DNA from: Ignavibacteria bacterium
Lineage (GTDB): Bacteria > Bacteroidota > Ignavibacteria > Tepidaquicellales > Tepidaquicellaceae
DNA length: 64,000 bases
Assembly: GCA_016710985.1 (NCBI GenBank)
Contig: JADJTX010000029.1
Coordinates: 1-64,000 of the forward strand
Direction: 5' to 3'
Shown here: positions 1-9,400 of the stretch, piece after piece
Layout of the letters: each line of letters begins with the position of its first letter
Position numbering within the stretch: the first letter of the stretch is position 1
Notes under the pieces: generated by a model
What the model was told of the DNA's origin: nothing
Seen by the model: the letters and a program-made list of their open reading frames with translations, nothing else
Database searches by the model: none
Program-made: the position numbers and the translations under genes

Positions 1-83
1 CAGATAATTATTGGTTTGGGTAATTTAAACCCTATTAAATTGAAAATGTTTTACTGATTAGCTAATTTAAACAAAAAGAATTT

Positions 84-860
84 TTGATAATAGGATTTGT
101 AGTTGGGTTTGCGATCGGATTTATATTTTCGATGCCGCCTTTAGGACCGACATATTTTGCAATCATAGAACGTGGTTTAAAGAAACAGTTTAATAACGCT
201 GTTGCCATCGGCGTTGGAGCAGGCTTCATGGATATGATATACATACTCATAGCTTATGGAGGAGTCGCTGCAATTGTGTCGCTGCTTCCTGATTCTCTGA
301 ACAAAACATTCACTGAAAATGAACAGATGTTTAAGATGATACTTGCAATAGCAGGATGCATTCTAGTGATTTTATACGGGATAAAAATCATGAAGACAAA
401 AGGAGCTCTAATAAAGGAGAAACCTATTAATTTTGATGAGGAAAAATTCAAGCAAAAGTATGTAAAGGTTGAAGAGGTATTAAAAAAAACCGAAGTGGGA
501 CTGGACAAATTACTTCATACAAAGGCACTTGAAGAGAAGCATTCTGAACTGTTCGGTAGTTTTATGACCGGCGTGGGAATGTGCTTATCATCAGTGACAT
601 TGCCTGCCTCATGGTTTGCAGCAGTAGGTTATTTAAAGAGCGCCGGAATAATAGATTCGAATTTTCTGACCGGGATATTGTTAGCGATCGGAGTATTAAT
701 AGGCACCTCCTTTTGGTTTTATCTGATGACTAAATTAATTTTTAAATACACGGATAAATTAAATCCAAATGTTTTAAATAAGTTAAATTTTTCAACGGGA
801 ATATTTCTTATAGTTTTAGGACTGGGTTTTCTGATAAAAGTTTATACTATGTACTTCTGA
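84..860 (+). CDS. LysE/RhtB-type translocator family membrane protein
   Basis: Probable inner-membrane amino-acid or metabolite exporter of the LysE superfamily. The 258-residue product is hydrophobic. It has an N-terminal helix ending in a PPLGP motif (residues 18-22), which matches the PPGP signature near the N-terminus of LysE-type transporters. Further membrane segments lie at about 38-62, 88-105 and from about 163 to the end. A charged cytoplasmic loop (about 106-160) makes it longer than the roughly 205 residues usual for the family. The start is a TTG, because an in-frame TAA lies just upstream (63-65) and there is no in-frame ATG. The next gene follows after 56 bases on the same strand. 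The substrate cannot be told from sequence. Confidence 0.7.
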   Translation: MIIGFVVGFAIGFIFSMPPLGPTYFAIIERGLKKQFNNAVAIGVGAGFMDMIYILIAYGGVAAIVSLLPDSLNKTFTENEQMFKMILAIAGCILVILYGIKIMKTKGALIKEKPINFDEEKFKQKYVKVEEVLKKTEVGLDKLLHTKALEEKHSELFGSFMTGVGMCLSSVTLPASWFAAVGYLKSAGIIDSNFLTGILLAIGVLIGTSFWFYLMTKLIFKYTDKLNPNVLNKLNFSTGIFLIVLGLGFLIKVYTMYF

Positions 861-916
861 TAGTTGATTTCGCTGATTAAACTGAGTACATTGATTAACA
901 TAAAATAGTCTAAGCA

Positions 917-2401
917 ATGGATGAAAGTGTTTATAGTATAACCAAGAGCATCTGTACATTCTGTCAGACTCCGATTAAGAATGAAGCAGAGACGTTTTTC
1001 TGTCCTTCCTGCACTTCTCCTTATCACAAAGACTGCTGGCTGGAAAATAAAGGTTGTGCTGTATACGGATGCGGGGAAAAAGTCGTCGGGGATGATGAGT
1101 TTTCTTCCATAAGAGAAGCCATAATTAATATCGAATATCTCATAAACAGAAATCAGTTCTCAGAAGCGATTTATGAATCGAAGCAGTTGCTGAAAGTTGA
1201 CAGAAGAAATGCGGAGTTAAAGAATTTATATAACAAGGCTGTTTCCCTGATCAACAATAAAATTAATTTAATGACAAGCGGCGACGAGGCATTTGGAAAA
1301 AAGGATTACAAAGCAGCTGAAGTTTATTATAAAAATGTTTTAAAATACACTGATGACATTGAAGCAAATTTTGTAACAACAAGACTTGAAATAGCTAAAG
1401 AAAAAATCCCGGAGCAAAACAGGAGAAGGATATATCAGAATGTTTTAATCATATTAATTATTATTGCAATAATTTCAGCGATCGGGTATTTAGGGTATTA
1501 TACTTTTGTACTTAAAGAAGACAGAGATTATTCGGAAATAGTGAGATCAGATAATGCAGCTGATCTTTCTTCAATGGAAAAAATGATCAGTAAATACGAA
1601 AACTTCCTGAGGAGTTATCCAAACGGGAAGAACAGAGAGAAAGTTTTCAGCAGAATAAACCAGTACTCATATCAGATAGCAAACAATTATTATAAGGATG
1701 ACTGGAAACTTGCACTGAAATATTATAATAAGATATATAAGTCGATAGATACGCAGGATGCCAAGACACTTTATAATGACATTTACAATTCAGCATTTAA
1801 TGATTACAGGCAAAAACTTTCAAACGCAAAAAAATTAAATTCATTATCCAAATACAGTGAGGCTTTGAATGAACTAAATAACGGAAAGCTGATTATATCT
1901 TCATTTCCGGAAAATGACATTGCAAACGAGAAAAGCATACTGGAATCAAATATTAGTTTACTTAATAAAAAGATAGCTTCAATTATAAAATTTAACGACC
2001 TTGAGCGTCAGATCAGAGAGCAGGATAAAGAACTGAATAACGTTAGTACATCAGAAAGGAAAAACATATATTTTTTAACAGCAAGGATTGACAAATTTAT
2101 AGAGCCTGATATATACATAGGGAAGGATATTTCAAATGATGAAGTAATCGCTGTCATAAGCAAAAACAATTACAGGAAAAACCAGCAAATCAATTTCGAA
2201 TGTCTGCCAAACGGAAAAATTTCATTTTTAGACGAAGACAGTAATGAGAAAACAGTTCAATCATACATCCCTTTAAATGATACGGAATCAGGAGACGGAA
2301 ATTTAACAACATCGGAAAGGGATGCGATTTATGAAAGATTAAAGAATTTAAGAACACAGAAAAATAAAATTGACAGTTTACTGAAGATAAACCTGCTTTA
2401 A
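917..2401 (+). CDS. Prokaryotic RING-finger membrane protein with TPR-like repeats
   Basis: Function unknown. The 494-residue product starts with a zinc-finger module (Cys13, Cys16, Cys29, Cys32, His37, Cys40, Cys47, Cys52, with YHKDCW and GCAVYGC contexts) that resembles prokaryotic RING finger family 1. A helical TPR-like stretch follows (about 70-165). One transmembrane helix lies at about 172-195, just after a basic EQNRRR segment, so the RING/TPR half is probably cytoplasmic. The remaining roughly 300 residues are charged and helical, with further repeat-like helices (about 215-330), and would lie outside the cytoplasm. There is no catalytic domain. It is more likely a scaffold or adaptor than an enzyme. 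Its neighbour is the LysE-type exporter, without clear functional coupling. Confidence 0.65.
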   Translation: MDESVYSITKSICTFCQTPIKNEAETFFCPSCTSPYHKDCWLENKGCAVYGCGEKVVGDDEFSSIREAIINIEYLINRNQFSEAIYESKQLLKVDRRNAELKNLYNKAVSLINNKINLMTSGDEAFGKKDYKAAEVYYKNVLKYTDDIEANFVTTRLEIAKEKIPEQNRRRIYQNVLIILIIIAIISAIGYLGYYTFVLKEDRDYSEIVRSDNAADLSSMEKMISKYENFLRSYPNGKNREKVFSRINQYSYQIANNYYKDDWKLALKYYNKIYKSIDTQDAKTLYNDIYNSAFNDYRQKLSNAKKLNSLSKYSEALNELNNGKLIISSFPENDIANEKSILESNISLLNKKIASIIKFNDLERQIREQDKELNNVSTSERKNIYFLTARIDKFIEPDIYIGKDISNDEVIAVISKNNYRKNQQINFECLPNGKISFLDEDSNEKTVQSYIPLNDTESGDGNLTTSERDAIYERLKNLRTQKNKIDSLLKINLL

Positions 2402-2504
2402 CCCAATAAAAAATTCCTGCAATTTCACAAATAATTATGTTGATTTAGAAACTTAAAATAGATATTTTAATATCTTTTCCTAAACTCTGTCTTGGGCAAA
2501 ATAA

Positions 2505-2587
2505 GGGTAGGTAGCGAAGCGGTCAAACGCAACAGACTGTAAATCTGTCGACAATTGTCTTCGGAGGTTCGAATCCTTCCCTACCCA
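2505..2587 (+). tRNA. tRNA-Tyr (anticodon GTA)
   Basis: The acceptor stem GGGTAGG (2505-2511) pairs perfectly with CCTACCC (2580-2586). Anticodon GTA is at 2539-2541. A long variable arm and the GGTTCGAATCC T-arm are present, as expected for a class II tRNA-Tyr. CCA is not encoded. It is the first of a tRNA group ahead of the secE-rpoC cluster. Confidence 0.95.
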
Positions 2588-2591
2588 CAAG

Positions 2592-2682
2592 TTCAATTAT
2601 CAATGTTCAATGTTCAATTAGGAAAAGTCGTGAAAAAAATTTTACAAAAGGGATAATTGAACATTGTACATTGATAATTGAA
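2592..2682 (+). repeat. Long inverted repeat built of heptamers between tRNA-Tyr and tRNA-Gly
   Basis: A 29-base left arm (2592-2620) and a 29-base right arm (2654-2682) are inverted copies with one mismatch, separated by 33 bases. Each arm is itself four heptamers of the form TCAATNN, or the reverse complement. Transcribed, it would form a long hairpin between the two tRNAs, perhaps guiding precursor processing. It may equally be a mobile hairpin (MITE-like) element. Confidence 0.8.
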
Positions 2683-2685
2683 TAG

Positions 2686-2758
2686 GCGGGAGTAACTCAG
2701 TTGGTAGAGTCACAGCCTTCCAAGCTGTTGGTCGCGAGTTCGAGTCTCGTCTCCCGCT
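2686..2758 (+). tRNA. tRNA-Gly (anticodon TCC)
   Basis: Acceptor GCGGGAG (2686-2692) pairs with CTCCCGC (2751-2757). The anticodon stem ACAGC/GCTGT encloses the loop CTTCCAA with TCC at 2719-2721. The T-arm GCGAGTTCGAGTCTCGT is canonical. Confidence 0.95.
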
Positions 2759-2769
2759 CAGATTGAAAT

Positions 2770-2842
<73 letters not shown>

Positions 2843-2967
2843 CGAAAAGGAAAATTCAACAGACTTCAAAAGGAAATTAATATTTTTAACATTCCAATAC
2901 ATCTATAAAAAATCCTGAAAATCCTGAAAAATAAGTTTAGTTAAATTATATTTAAAATAAAAAAGTA

Positions 2968-3141
2968 ATGGCAAAAGAAGGTTCCAGAATAAAAATAAAA
3001 CTAGTAAGTGTAGAGGGTCCTAACAAAGGCAAATCAGTTTACGTTACCACAAAGAACAGGATCAACTCCAAGGAGAGGCTGGAGCGTAAAAAGTACTGTA
3101 AATGGACAAAGCAGCATGTCTTACACCGTGAATCTAAATAA
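2968..3141 (+). CDS. rpmG: Ribosomal protein bL33
   Basis: A 57-residue basic large-subunit ribosomal protein. Translation begins MAKEGSRIKIKL and ends with the L33-typical KQHVLHRESK. Only one cysteine (in KKYCKW) is present, so this is the zinc-independent (C-minus) form lacking the paired CxxC motifs. An A/T-rich leader precedes the ATG. The gene lies between tRNA-Thr and tRNA-Trp, where related genomes often carry rpmG together with tuf. Here tuf is absent. Confidence 0.93.
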   Translation: MAKEGSRIKIKLVSVEGPNKGKSVYVTTKNRINSKERLERKKYCKWTKQHVLHRESK

Positions 3142-3152
3142 AACAGAGAGAT

Positions 3153-3225
3153 GCGGGTGTAGCTCAATTGGTAGAGTAGCGGTCTCCAAAACCGTTGGTT
3201 GGGGGTTCGAGTCCCTCCTCCCGTG
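3153..3225 (+). tRNA. tRNA-Trp (anticodon CCA)
   Basis: Anticodon loop CTCCAAA with CCA at 3186-3188. D-arm GCTCAATTGGTAGAGT and T-arm GGGGGTTCGAGTCCCTC. The acceptor GCGGGTG (3153-3159) against CTCCCGT (3218-3224) gives a G1-U72 wobble and a T-T mismatch at position 6-67, which is unusual. Either a sequence error or a degenerate acceptor stem would explain it. The gene sits directly before secE, as in many bacteria. Confidence 0.88.
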
Positions 3226-3253
3226 CAATTGATTAAGAAAATTAAATAATTTT

Positions 3254-3436
3254 ATGAAAGATAAGATAATAAATTTTTTCGAGGATATTTATAAGGAAAT
3301 GAAAAAAGTGTCCTGGCCTAAAAAAGAGGAGTTGATTGAATCTACGAAGGTGGTTGTAATAACAATGCTGATTTCAGCAACAATTGTATATATAATTGAT
3401 AAAGCAATTAGTGAATTATTAAAAGCTATATTTTAG
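3254..3436 (+). CDS. secE: Preprotein translocase subunit SecE
   Basis: A 60-residue single-pass subunit of the SecYEG channel. It shows the SecE signature: an amphipathic N-terminal helix with EMKKVSWPKKEEL (about residues 15-27), followed by one transmembrane helix (about 32-58). The short length matches the minimal SecE of most bacteria other than enterics. It lies between tRNA-Trp and nusG, the standard order, with 12 bases to nusG. Confidence 0.95.
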   Translation: MKDKIINFFEDIYKEMKKVSWPKKEELIESTKVVVITMLISATIVYIIDKAISELLKAIF

Positions 3437-3448
3437 TACAGACATAAA

Positions 3449-4092
3449 ATGACAGACGAAAAAAATAACAACGAAATGGAAGAAAGTTTAACTGAAGAGC
3501 TTGAAGTTCCCAAAGCTGAGGTAACAGAGGAAGAGGATTCCGGGGATTTTAAATGGTATGCTGTAAGGATTATTTCCGGGCACGAGAATAAGGTAAAAGC
3601 TCATCTTGACAAGGAAATAAGAGATGAGAAGTTAGAGGATAAGATAAGGAATGTGCTGATCCCTTTAGAAAAGATCTTTGAGGTTAAAGGCGGGAAGAAG
3701 AAAATCAAATTGAAAAATTTTTACCGGGATATATTCTGATAGAAGCTGAGTTAGATGACAAGATCAGGGATTTTGTTTCGAAGACACCTTCTATAATAAA
3801 CATGGTTGGGTCAAAAAGTGTAAAAGGAAAAAGGCTGGACCCCATTGCATTGAAACCAAATGAAGTAAAAAGAATTAAATCTATTCTTAATGAGGAAGGC
3901 GATGAGAAAAAACTTGATATTCAACTAAATACAGGAGATCCCGTAAAGGTTACAAGCGGTCCGTTTAATAACTTCAGCGGTAATATTCTTGAGGTTAACC
4001 TTGAAAAGCTAAAAGTTAAAGTAATGGTTAGTATTTTCGGAAGGAAGACGCCAATCGAATTAGAGTTAACACAAATTGAAAAAGAAAAATAA
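3449..4092 (+). CDS. nusG: Transcription termination/antitermination factor NusG (frameshifted)
   Basis: NusG binds RNA polymerase and couples transcription with translation or Rho. An acidic N-terminal tail (about 30 residues) precedes the NGN domain, recognisable from FKWYAVRIISGHENKVKAHL. The C-terminal part carries the KOW motif region (DPVKVTSGPFNNFSG). The reading frame breaks in an A5T5 tract at 3713-3722. Adding one base restores the expected ...FLPGYILIEAEL and an uninterrupted 214-residue protein. The interval is 644 bases, one short of a multiple of three. I infer a sequencing deletion rather than a pseudogene, since nusG is normally essential and its neighbours are intact. Confidence 0.9.
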
Positions 4093-4112
4093 TTAATCAA
4101 TAATATTTATAT

Positions 4113-4538
4113 ATGGCAAAAAAGATAACAGGTTTTGTAAAACTACAGATTCCGGCAGGCTCTGCAACAATGGCTCCTCCGGTAGGACCGGCACTGGGTC
4201 AAAGAGGCGTTAACGGAATGGAATTTTGTAAACAGTTTAATGCAAGAACTCAGGATAAAAAAGGATTAATAATTCCGGTAGTAATTACGGTATTTTCTGA
4301 TAAATCATTCACCTTTATTACAAAGACTCCTCCGGCAGCGGTATTGCTGATAAAAGCTGCGGGAATCGAAAAAGGATCCGGTATTCCGAATAAAACAAAA
4401 GTAGGCAAGGTAACTAAAAAGCAATTGAAGGAAATAGCGGAGACCAAAATGCCGGATCTAAACGTTCATGATGTGGAAGCCGCAATGAGTATGGTCGCAG
4501 GGACAGCCAGAAGCATGGGATTAACAGTAGAAAATTAA
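4113..4538 (+). CDS. rplK: Ribosomal protein uL11
   Basis: A 141-residue 50S stalk-base protein that binds the GTPase-associated region of 23S rRNA. The sequence shows the L11 hallmarks KLQIPAGSATMAPPVGPALG at the N-terminus and KTPPAAVLLIKAAG (residues 69-82). Full length with no anomalies. It follows nusG by 20 bases and precedes rplA, the conserved order. Confidence 0.97.
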   Translation: MAKKITGFVKLQIPAGSATMAPPVGPALGQRGVNGMEFCKQFNARTQDKKGLIIPVVITVFSDKSFTFITKTPPAAVLLIKAAGIEKGSGIPNKTKVGKVTKKQLKEIAETKMPDLNVHDVEAAMSMVAGTARSMGLTVEN

Positions 4539-4565
4539 TTTATAAAATTTAACAGAAATTTTATT

Positions 4566-5270
4566 ATGAAATTAACAAAGAAGCAAAAAGAAACAGTTAA
4601 GAAAATTGATGTAACGAAAGAATATGATTTAAAAGAAGCGGTTTCAAAATTAAAGCAGGCAAAAACAGCAAAGTTTGATGAATCTGTTGATATAGCGGTA
4701 AAGCTTGGAGTTGATCCGAAGCATGCTGATCAGGTTGTGAGAGGAACAGTATCATTGCCTCACGGTACCGGCAAAACCGTCAGGGTATTAGTAATTGCAA
4801 AGCCTGACAAGCAGGATGAAGCAAGAGAAGCCGGAGCTGATCATGTAGGGTTTGAAGATTACATAAATAAGATCAAAGACGGATGGACGGACATAGATGT
4901 AATCATTGCAGCACCTGATACAATGAGTGAATTGGGAAAAATAGGAAAAGTATTAGGACCGAGAGGCTTAATGCCGAATCCGAAGAGCGGAACGGTAACG
5001 CCGAATGTAGGACAGGCGGTAAAAGAAGTAAAAGCAGGGAAAATTGATTTCAGGGTTGACAAAAGCGGGATCGTTCATTCTATTGTAGGGAAGATATCAT
5101 TTGATGAAGGAAAGTTAAAAGACAACATTATGGCTTTTATAAATACTATAATTAAATTAAAACCATCTGCAGCGAAAGGGACATACGTAAAGAGCATGAC
5201 AATTTCCACAACGATGGGACCGGGAATTAAGCTGGATAAAAGCATAACCACTGTAAAAACCGCAGCATAA
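4566..5270 (+). CDS. rplA: Ribosomal protein uL1
   Basis: A 234-residue L1 stalk protein involved in E-site tRNA release, and in many bacteria a translational autoregulator of rplKA. Recognisable from VRGTVSLPHGTGK (about 58-70) and LGPRGLMPNPKSGTVT (about 128-143). Length is standard. It ends before a 101-base spacer leading to rplJ. Confidence 0.97.
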   Translation: MKLTKKQKETVKKIDVTKEYDLKEAVSKLKQAKTAKFDESVDIAVKLGVDPKHADQVVRGTVSLPHGTGKTVRVLVIAKPDKQDEAREAGADHVGFEDYINKIKDGWTDIDVIIAAPDTMSELGKIGKVLGPRGLMPNPKSGTVTPNVGQAVKEVKAGKIDFRVDKSGIVHSIVGKISFDEGKLKDNIMAFINTIIKLKPSAAKGTYVKSMTISTTMGPGIKLDKSITTVKTAA

Positions 5271-5371
5271 TTTTTAAAGAATTTACGCACTCAATATAAT
5301 AAATAAAATCGCTTGCCGGCTTCAGGCAGGCAAAATTTAATTTGCAATATTTACAAAACTAACTGACCTAA
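5271..5371 (+). promoter_or_regulatory. Spacer/leader before rplJ, possible autoregulatory region
   Basis: This spacer contains a small dyad (TTGCC at 5313-5317 with GGCAA at 5329-5333, around a GC-rich loop) in otherwise AT-rich sequence. In many bacteria the rplJ leader is where L10(L12)4 binds to autoregulate. The position fits, but I could not recognise the conserved kink-turn, so this is tentative. Confidence 0.3.
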
Positions 5372-5905
5372 ATGAATAAAGAACAAAAAGCAGAGTCTGT
5401 GAAGGAGATTAAGGAATTAATCGAATCTTCAGAGGCAATGTATTTTATGGATTTTGCGGGATTGACGGTCGAGAATGTGAATGATCTCAGAAAGGAATTT
5501 TACAAATCCGATATAAAGTATAAGGTAGTCAAGAACACGCTGACAACCAGGGCTTTAAAGGATTCTGAAAAGTACTCCAAACATGTGGAAGCACTATCTG
5601 AGCTTTTACACGGACCGACGGGAATAGTATTCGCATATAAAAACCCGGCAGCTCCGGCAAAGATCCTGAAGAAATTTGCAGATAAGATTGATAAGCCAAA
5701 GCTCAAAATTGCAGTTGTAGAAAATGAGATTTATGATTCGAAACAGCTAAACAGTCTTGCATCACTTCCGACAAAAGAAGAAGTAATATCAGGAATTCTG
5801 GGTTCACTGAATTCACCTGCTTCCGGAATTGTTGGTTCAATAAATGCTGCGATGAGTGATCTGTTCAGTGTAATTGAAGAAGTAGCTAAAAAAAGAGCTG
5901 CTTAA
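5372..5905 (+). CDS. rplJ: Ribosomal protein uL10
   Basis: A 177-residue stalk base protein that anchors the L7/L12 dimers through its C-terminal helix. The N-terminal part (MNKEQKAESVKEIKELIESS, DFAGLTVENVNDLRKEF) and KVVKNTLTTRAL are typical. The C-terminal helix ends EEVAKKRAA. The length is normal and it is followed by rplL after 51 bases. Confidence 0.96.
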   Translation: MNKEQKAESVKEIKELIESSEAMYFMDFAGLTVENVNDLRKEFYKSDIKYKVVKNTLTTRALKDSEKYSKHVEALSELLHGPTGIVFAYKNPAAPAKILKKFADKIDKPKLKIAVVENEIYDSKQLNSLASLPTKEEVISGILGSLNSPASGIVGSINAAMSDLFSVIEEVAKKRAA

Positions 5906-5956
5906 ATTTTAAAGAAACTTTTTAATAAAAAAACAAATTAGAAGGAAATATAAAAA

Positions 5957-6328
5957 ATGTCAGTACAAGAAATCGCAGACCAAATTGGTGAGTTAACTTT
6001 AACTCAGGCATCAGAACTAAAAAAAATATTAGAAGACAAATTCGGAGTAACGGCAGCAGCACCTATGATGATGGCAGGTGGAGCTCCGACAGCAGCAGCA
6101 GCTCCGGCAGAAGAACAAACCGAATTCACTGTAATCTTAGCGGATGCAGGCTCACAAAAAATTAACGTAATCAAAGCAGTAAAAAATGCAACAGGTCTCG
6201 GATTGACAGAAGCTAAATCATTAGTCGAAAGCGCACCGAAACCGGTAAAAGAAAATATTTCAAAAGCTGATGCAGATAAGTTAAAGGCAGATCTGGAAGC
6301 TGCCGGTGCAAAAGTAGAAGTGAAATAA
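5957..6328 (+). CDS. rplL: Ribosomal protein bL12 (L7/L12)
   Basis: A 123-residue stalk protein that recruits translational GTPases. An N-terminal dimerisation helix and an Ala/Pro-rich hinge (residues 34-55, with MMMAGGAPTAAAAPAEE) precede the C-terminal domain. That domain carries the conserved EFTVILADAGSQKINVIK and GLGLTEAKSLVESAPKPVK motifs. The ATG is preceded by an AAGGAA Shine-Dalgarno-like sequence at 5942-5947. Confidence 0.97.
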   Translation: MSVQEIADQIGELTLTQASELKKILEDKFGVTAAAPMMMAGGAPTAAAAPAEEQTEFTVILADAGSQKINVIKAVKNATGLGLTEAKSLVESAPKPVKENISKADADKLKADLEAAGAKVEVK

Positions 6329-6391
6329 TTTTTTTTAAAACAAACCAAACATAACACATTTACATTAAAATATTTTTTAAATATTAAATAG

Positions 6392-6416
6392 TCCCGGCAA
6401 TTTAAATCAGCCGGGA
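6392..6416 (+). terminator. Hairpin between rplL and rpoB, possible attenuator
   Basis: TCCCGGC (6392-6398) and GCCGGGA (6410-6416) form a 7-bp GC-rich stem with an 11-base loop, followed by a T-rich but interrupted run. Its place between rplL and rpoB matches the partial attenuator that lowers rpoBC transcription relative to ribosomal protein genes in E. coli. The role is inferred from position. Confidence 0.55.
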
Positions 6417-6445
6417 TTATTTATTAAAAATTCCTGAGGTAAAAA

Positions 6446-9400
6446 TTGGAAACTAAAGAAGTGGATCTTAAATTAAAACCTTTAAGCAGCAAGAATAAAA
6501 GGTTAACATTTGCAAAAACTTCCATCAGACATGATCCGCCTGATTTGCTCAATGTGCAAATCCAGTCGTATATAGATTTTTTGCAGGAAGATGTTCCTGC
6601 CAGTAAAAGAAAATCCCAGGGACTACAGAAAGTTTTTGAGGACAACTTTCCCATTTCGGATTCAAGAGAGACAGCTATATTAGAGTTTGTAGATTACTAT
6701 CTTGAAAAACCTCACTACTCTGTAATTGAATGCCAGGAGCAGGGACTTACTTATGCAGTACAGGTGAAAGCAAGATTGAGATTATCTACCAAACCGAATG
6801 CAGCAGCGAAAGAATACAATTATACAATTGAGAATGATGTATATCTTGGAAATTTACCTTACATGACACCCAGAGGCAGTTTTATAATTAACGGAGCAGA
6901 GCGGGCGATAGTAAGCCAGCTTCACAGGTCGCCGGGAGTTGTATTCAGTGAATCCATCCATGCTAACGGGACGAAGCTTTATTCAGCCCGGGTAATTCCT
7001 TTCAGAGGTTCATGGGTTGAATTTACAACCGATATTAATAATCTGCTTTATGCATATATTGACAGGAAAAAGAAATTCTATTTCTCTACTTTATTAAGGG
7101 CCCTGGGACTTAATGAACACGTACAGATGCTTGAGCTTTTTGACTTAGTGGATACAGTAAAAGTTAATGATAAGAATTATCTTGATTATGTAGGAAGAAG
7201 AGTGCTGGAGAATGTTATAAACAAAGAGACCGGTGACGATCTTGGCATACCTGAAAATACAATTTTATCTGATGAGCAGTTAGTATCAGTCGTAAATTCA
7301 AAAATAAAAGAATTAAAATTATTAAAGAACAATCCGACGGACGGTGAAGAGATCATTTATAATACCATAATAAGTGAAGAAGAAGAAGCGGCTGTATTAC
7401 TTGAGAAACCGGCAGTCGAGCAGACAGCAAAGGAAAAGAAAGCCGCAGCAGCATTAGTGGAATCTGAAGCAGAGAATGCCAGAAGTTACATTGAAAAATT
7501 ATTTTTCAATACAAAAAAATATGATCTTGGAAGCGTTGGAAGATATAAAATCAATTATAAACTCGGAACAAAGATTGATCCGCATATTACAATTTTAACA
7601 CAGGAAGACATTGTTTATATCATCAATTACATGAGGGATTTAGTTGATGGGAAAAAAGAAGTGGATGACATTGACCATTTAGGAAACAGAAGAGTACGAA
7701 CAGTTAACGAACAGCTTTCAGCGCAATTTTCACTCGGGCTTTCAAGAATGTCGAGAACGATCAGAGACAAGATGAGCATTCACGATGAAGAAAATTTAAT
7801 GCCGTCAAAGCTTATCAGCGCAAGACCTATTACAAGTGCATTATCATCATTCTTCGGAACGAGCCAGCTGTCACAGTTCATGGATCAGACAAATCCTCTT
7901 GCTGAGATGACTCACAAGAGAAGGATCAGTGCATTAGGACCGGGCGGACTTTCGAGAGAGAGAGCGGGATTCGAAGTAAGAGACGTTCACTATACACATT
8001 ACGGAAGATTATGTCCGATAGAAACTCCTGAAGGACCTAACATCGGTTTGATCTCATCATTGTGCATACATGCAAGAATAAATGAATTGGGATTTATAGA
8101 AACACCATACAGAAAAGTAGAAAATGGCAAGGTTACCGAAAAGATAGAATATTTATCTGCGGAGAAGGAAAACTTTTACAGGATAGCTCAGGCAAATGAA
8201 CCGGTTGACGGACGTGGAAATTTCTTAAATGACAGGATCAAAGGCAGATTCAAAGGTGATTTTCCTTTATTCAAATCCGACGAAATAGATTACATGGATG
8301 TTGCAACGAATCAGATCGTGAGTGCGGCGGCAGCATTGATACCGTTTTTAGAACACGATGATGCTAACAGAGCGCTGATGGGAAGTAATATGCAGAGACA
8401 GGCAGTTCCGCTTTTAAGACCGGAATCACCTGTAGTAGGAACCGGATTTGAAGAGATAGTTGCAAGAGATTCAAGAACAATGCTTGCAGCAGAAGCAGAC
8501 GGAGTAGTTGAATATGTTTCCGGAGATAAGATCATAGTAAGATATAATATCAAAGAAGATTCTGATGAAAGCCTGCTGAGCTTTGTAGATAAAAAATTAG
8601 TTGAATACAATCTTGTTAAATTCTTCAGGACAAATCAGGACACTTCAATAAATCAGAGACCAATCGTAACGGAAGGGCAGAAAATAAAGAAAGGCGACAT
8701 ACTTGCCGACGGTTCTTCGACACAAAACGGTGAGCTTGCACTAGGAAGAAATGTACTGGTTGCATTCATGCCATGGAGAGGTTACAACTTTGAGGATGCG
8801 ATCATAATCAGTGAAAAGCTTGTAGCTGACGATGTTTACACATCAATTCACATTGAAGAATTCAGTCTTGAAGTAAGAGATACAAAAAGAGGCGAAGAAG
8901 AATTAACAAAAGAAATTCCGAATGTAAGTGAAGAAGCTACAAAAGATCTTGATGAGAATGGAATAGTAAGAATAGGAGCTGAGGTAAGAGAGAATGACAT
9001 TCTGATCGGTAAAGTAACGCCTAAAGGTGAGACTGAACCTACACCGGAAGAAAAATTACTGAGAGCGATATTCGGTGATAAGGCAGGTGATGTAAAGGAT
9101 GCTTCTCTAAAAGCTACACCCGGACTGAAGGGAATAGTAATAAACAAGAAATTATTCTCAAGAAAGACGAGGGATACTGAAAGCAAGAGAGATGAGAAAA
9201 GAAAGATCGATAAGTTTGAAGTTGAAAGGAAAAAAGAAATTAAAGATCTGAACCAGAAGATAGCTTCTAAATTTGATATTTTACTTGAAGGAAAAGATTC
9301 AAAAGGATTAAAAGATAAAAAGGGAAATATCATTGCGAAGAGCGGTTCAACTTTTAAAAAGGAATTCTTCAACAATTTAATGGAGAATCAGGGATATACA

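Noticed and set aside
8848..9375. Long antisense ORF of 175 codons within rpoB
   Set aside because: It is the complementary-strand shadow of rpoB; composition follows the sense gene and there is no independent start region.
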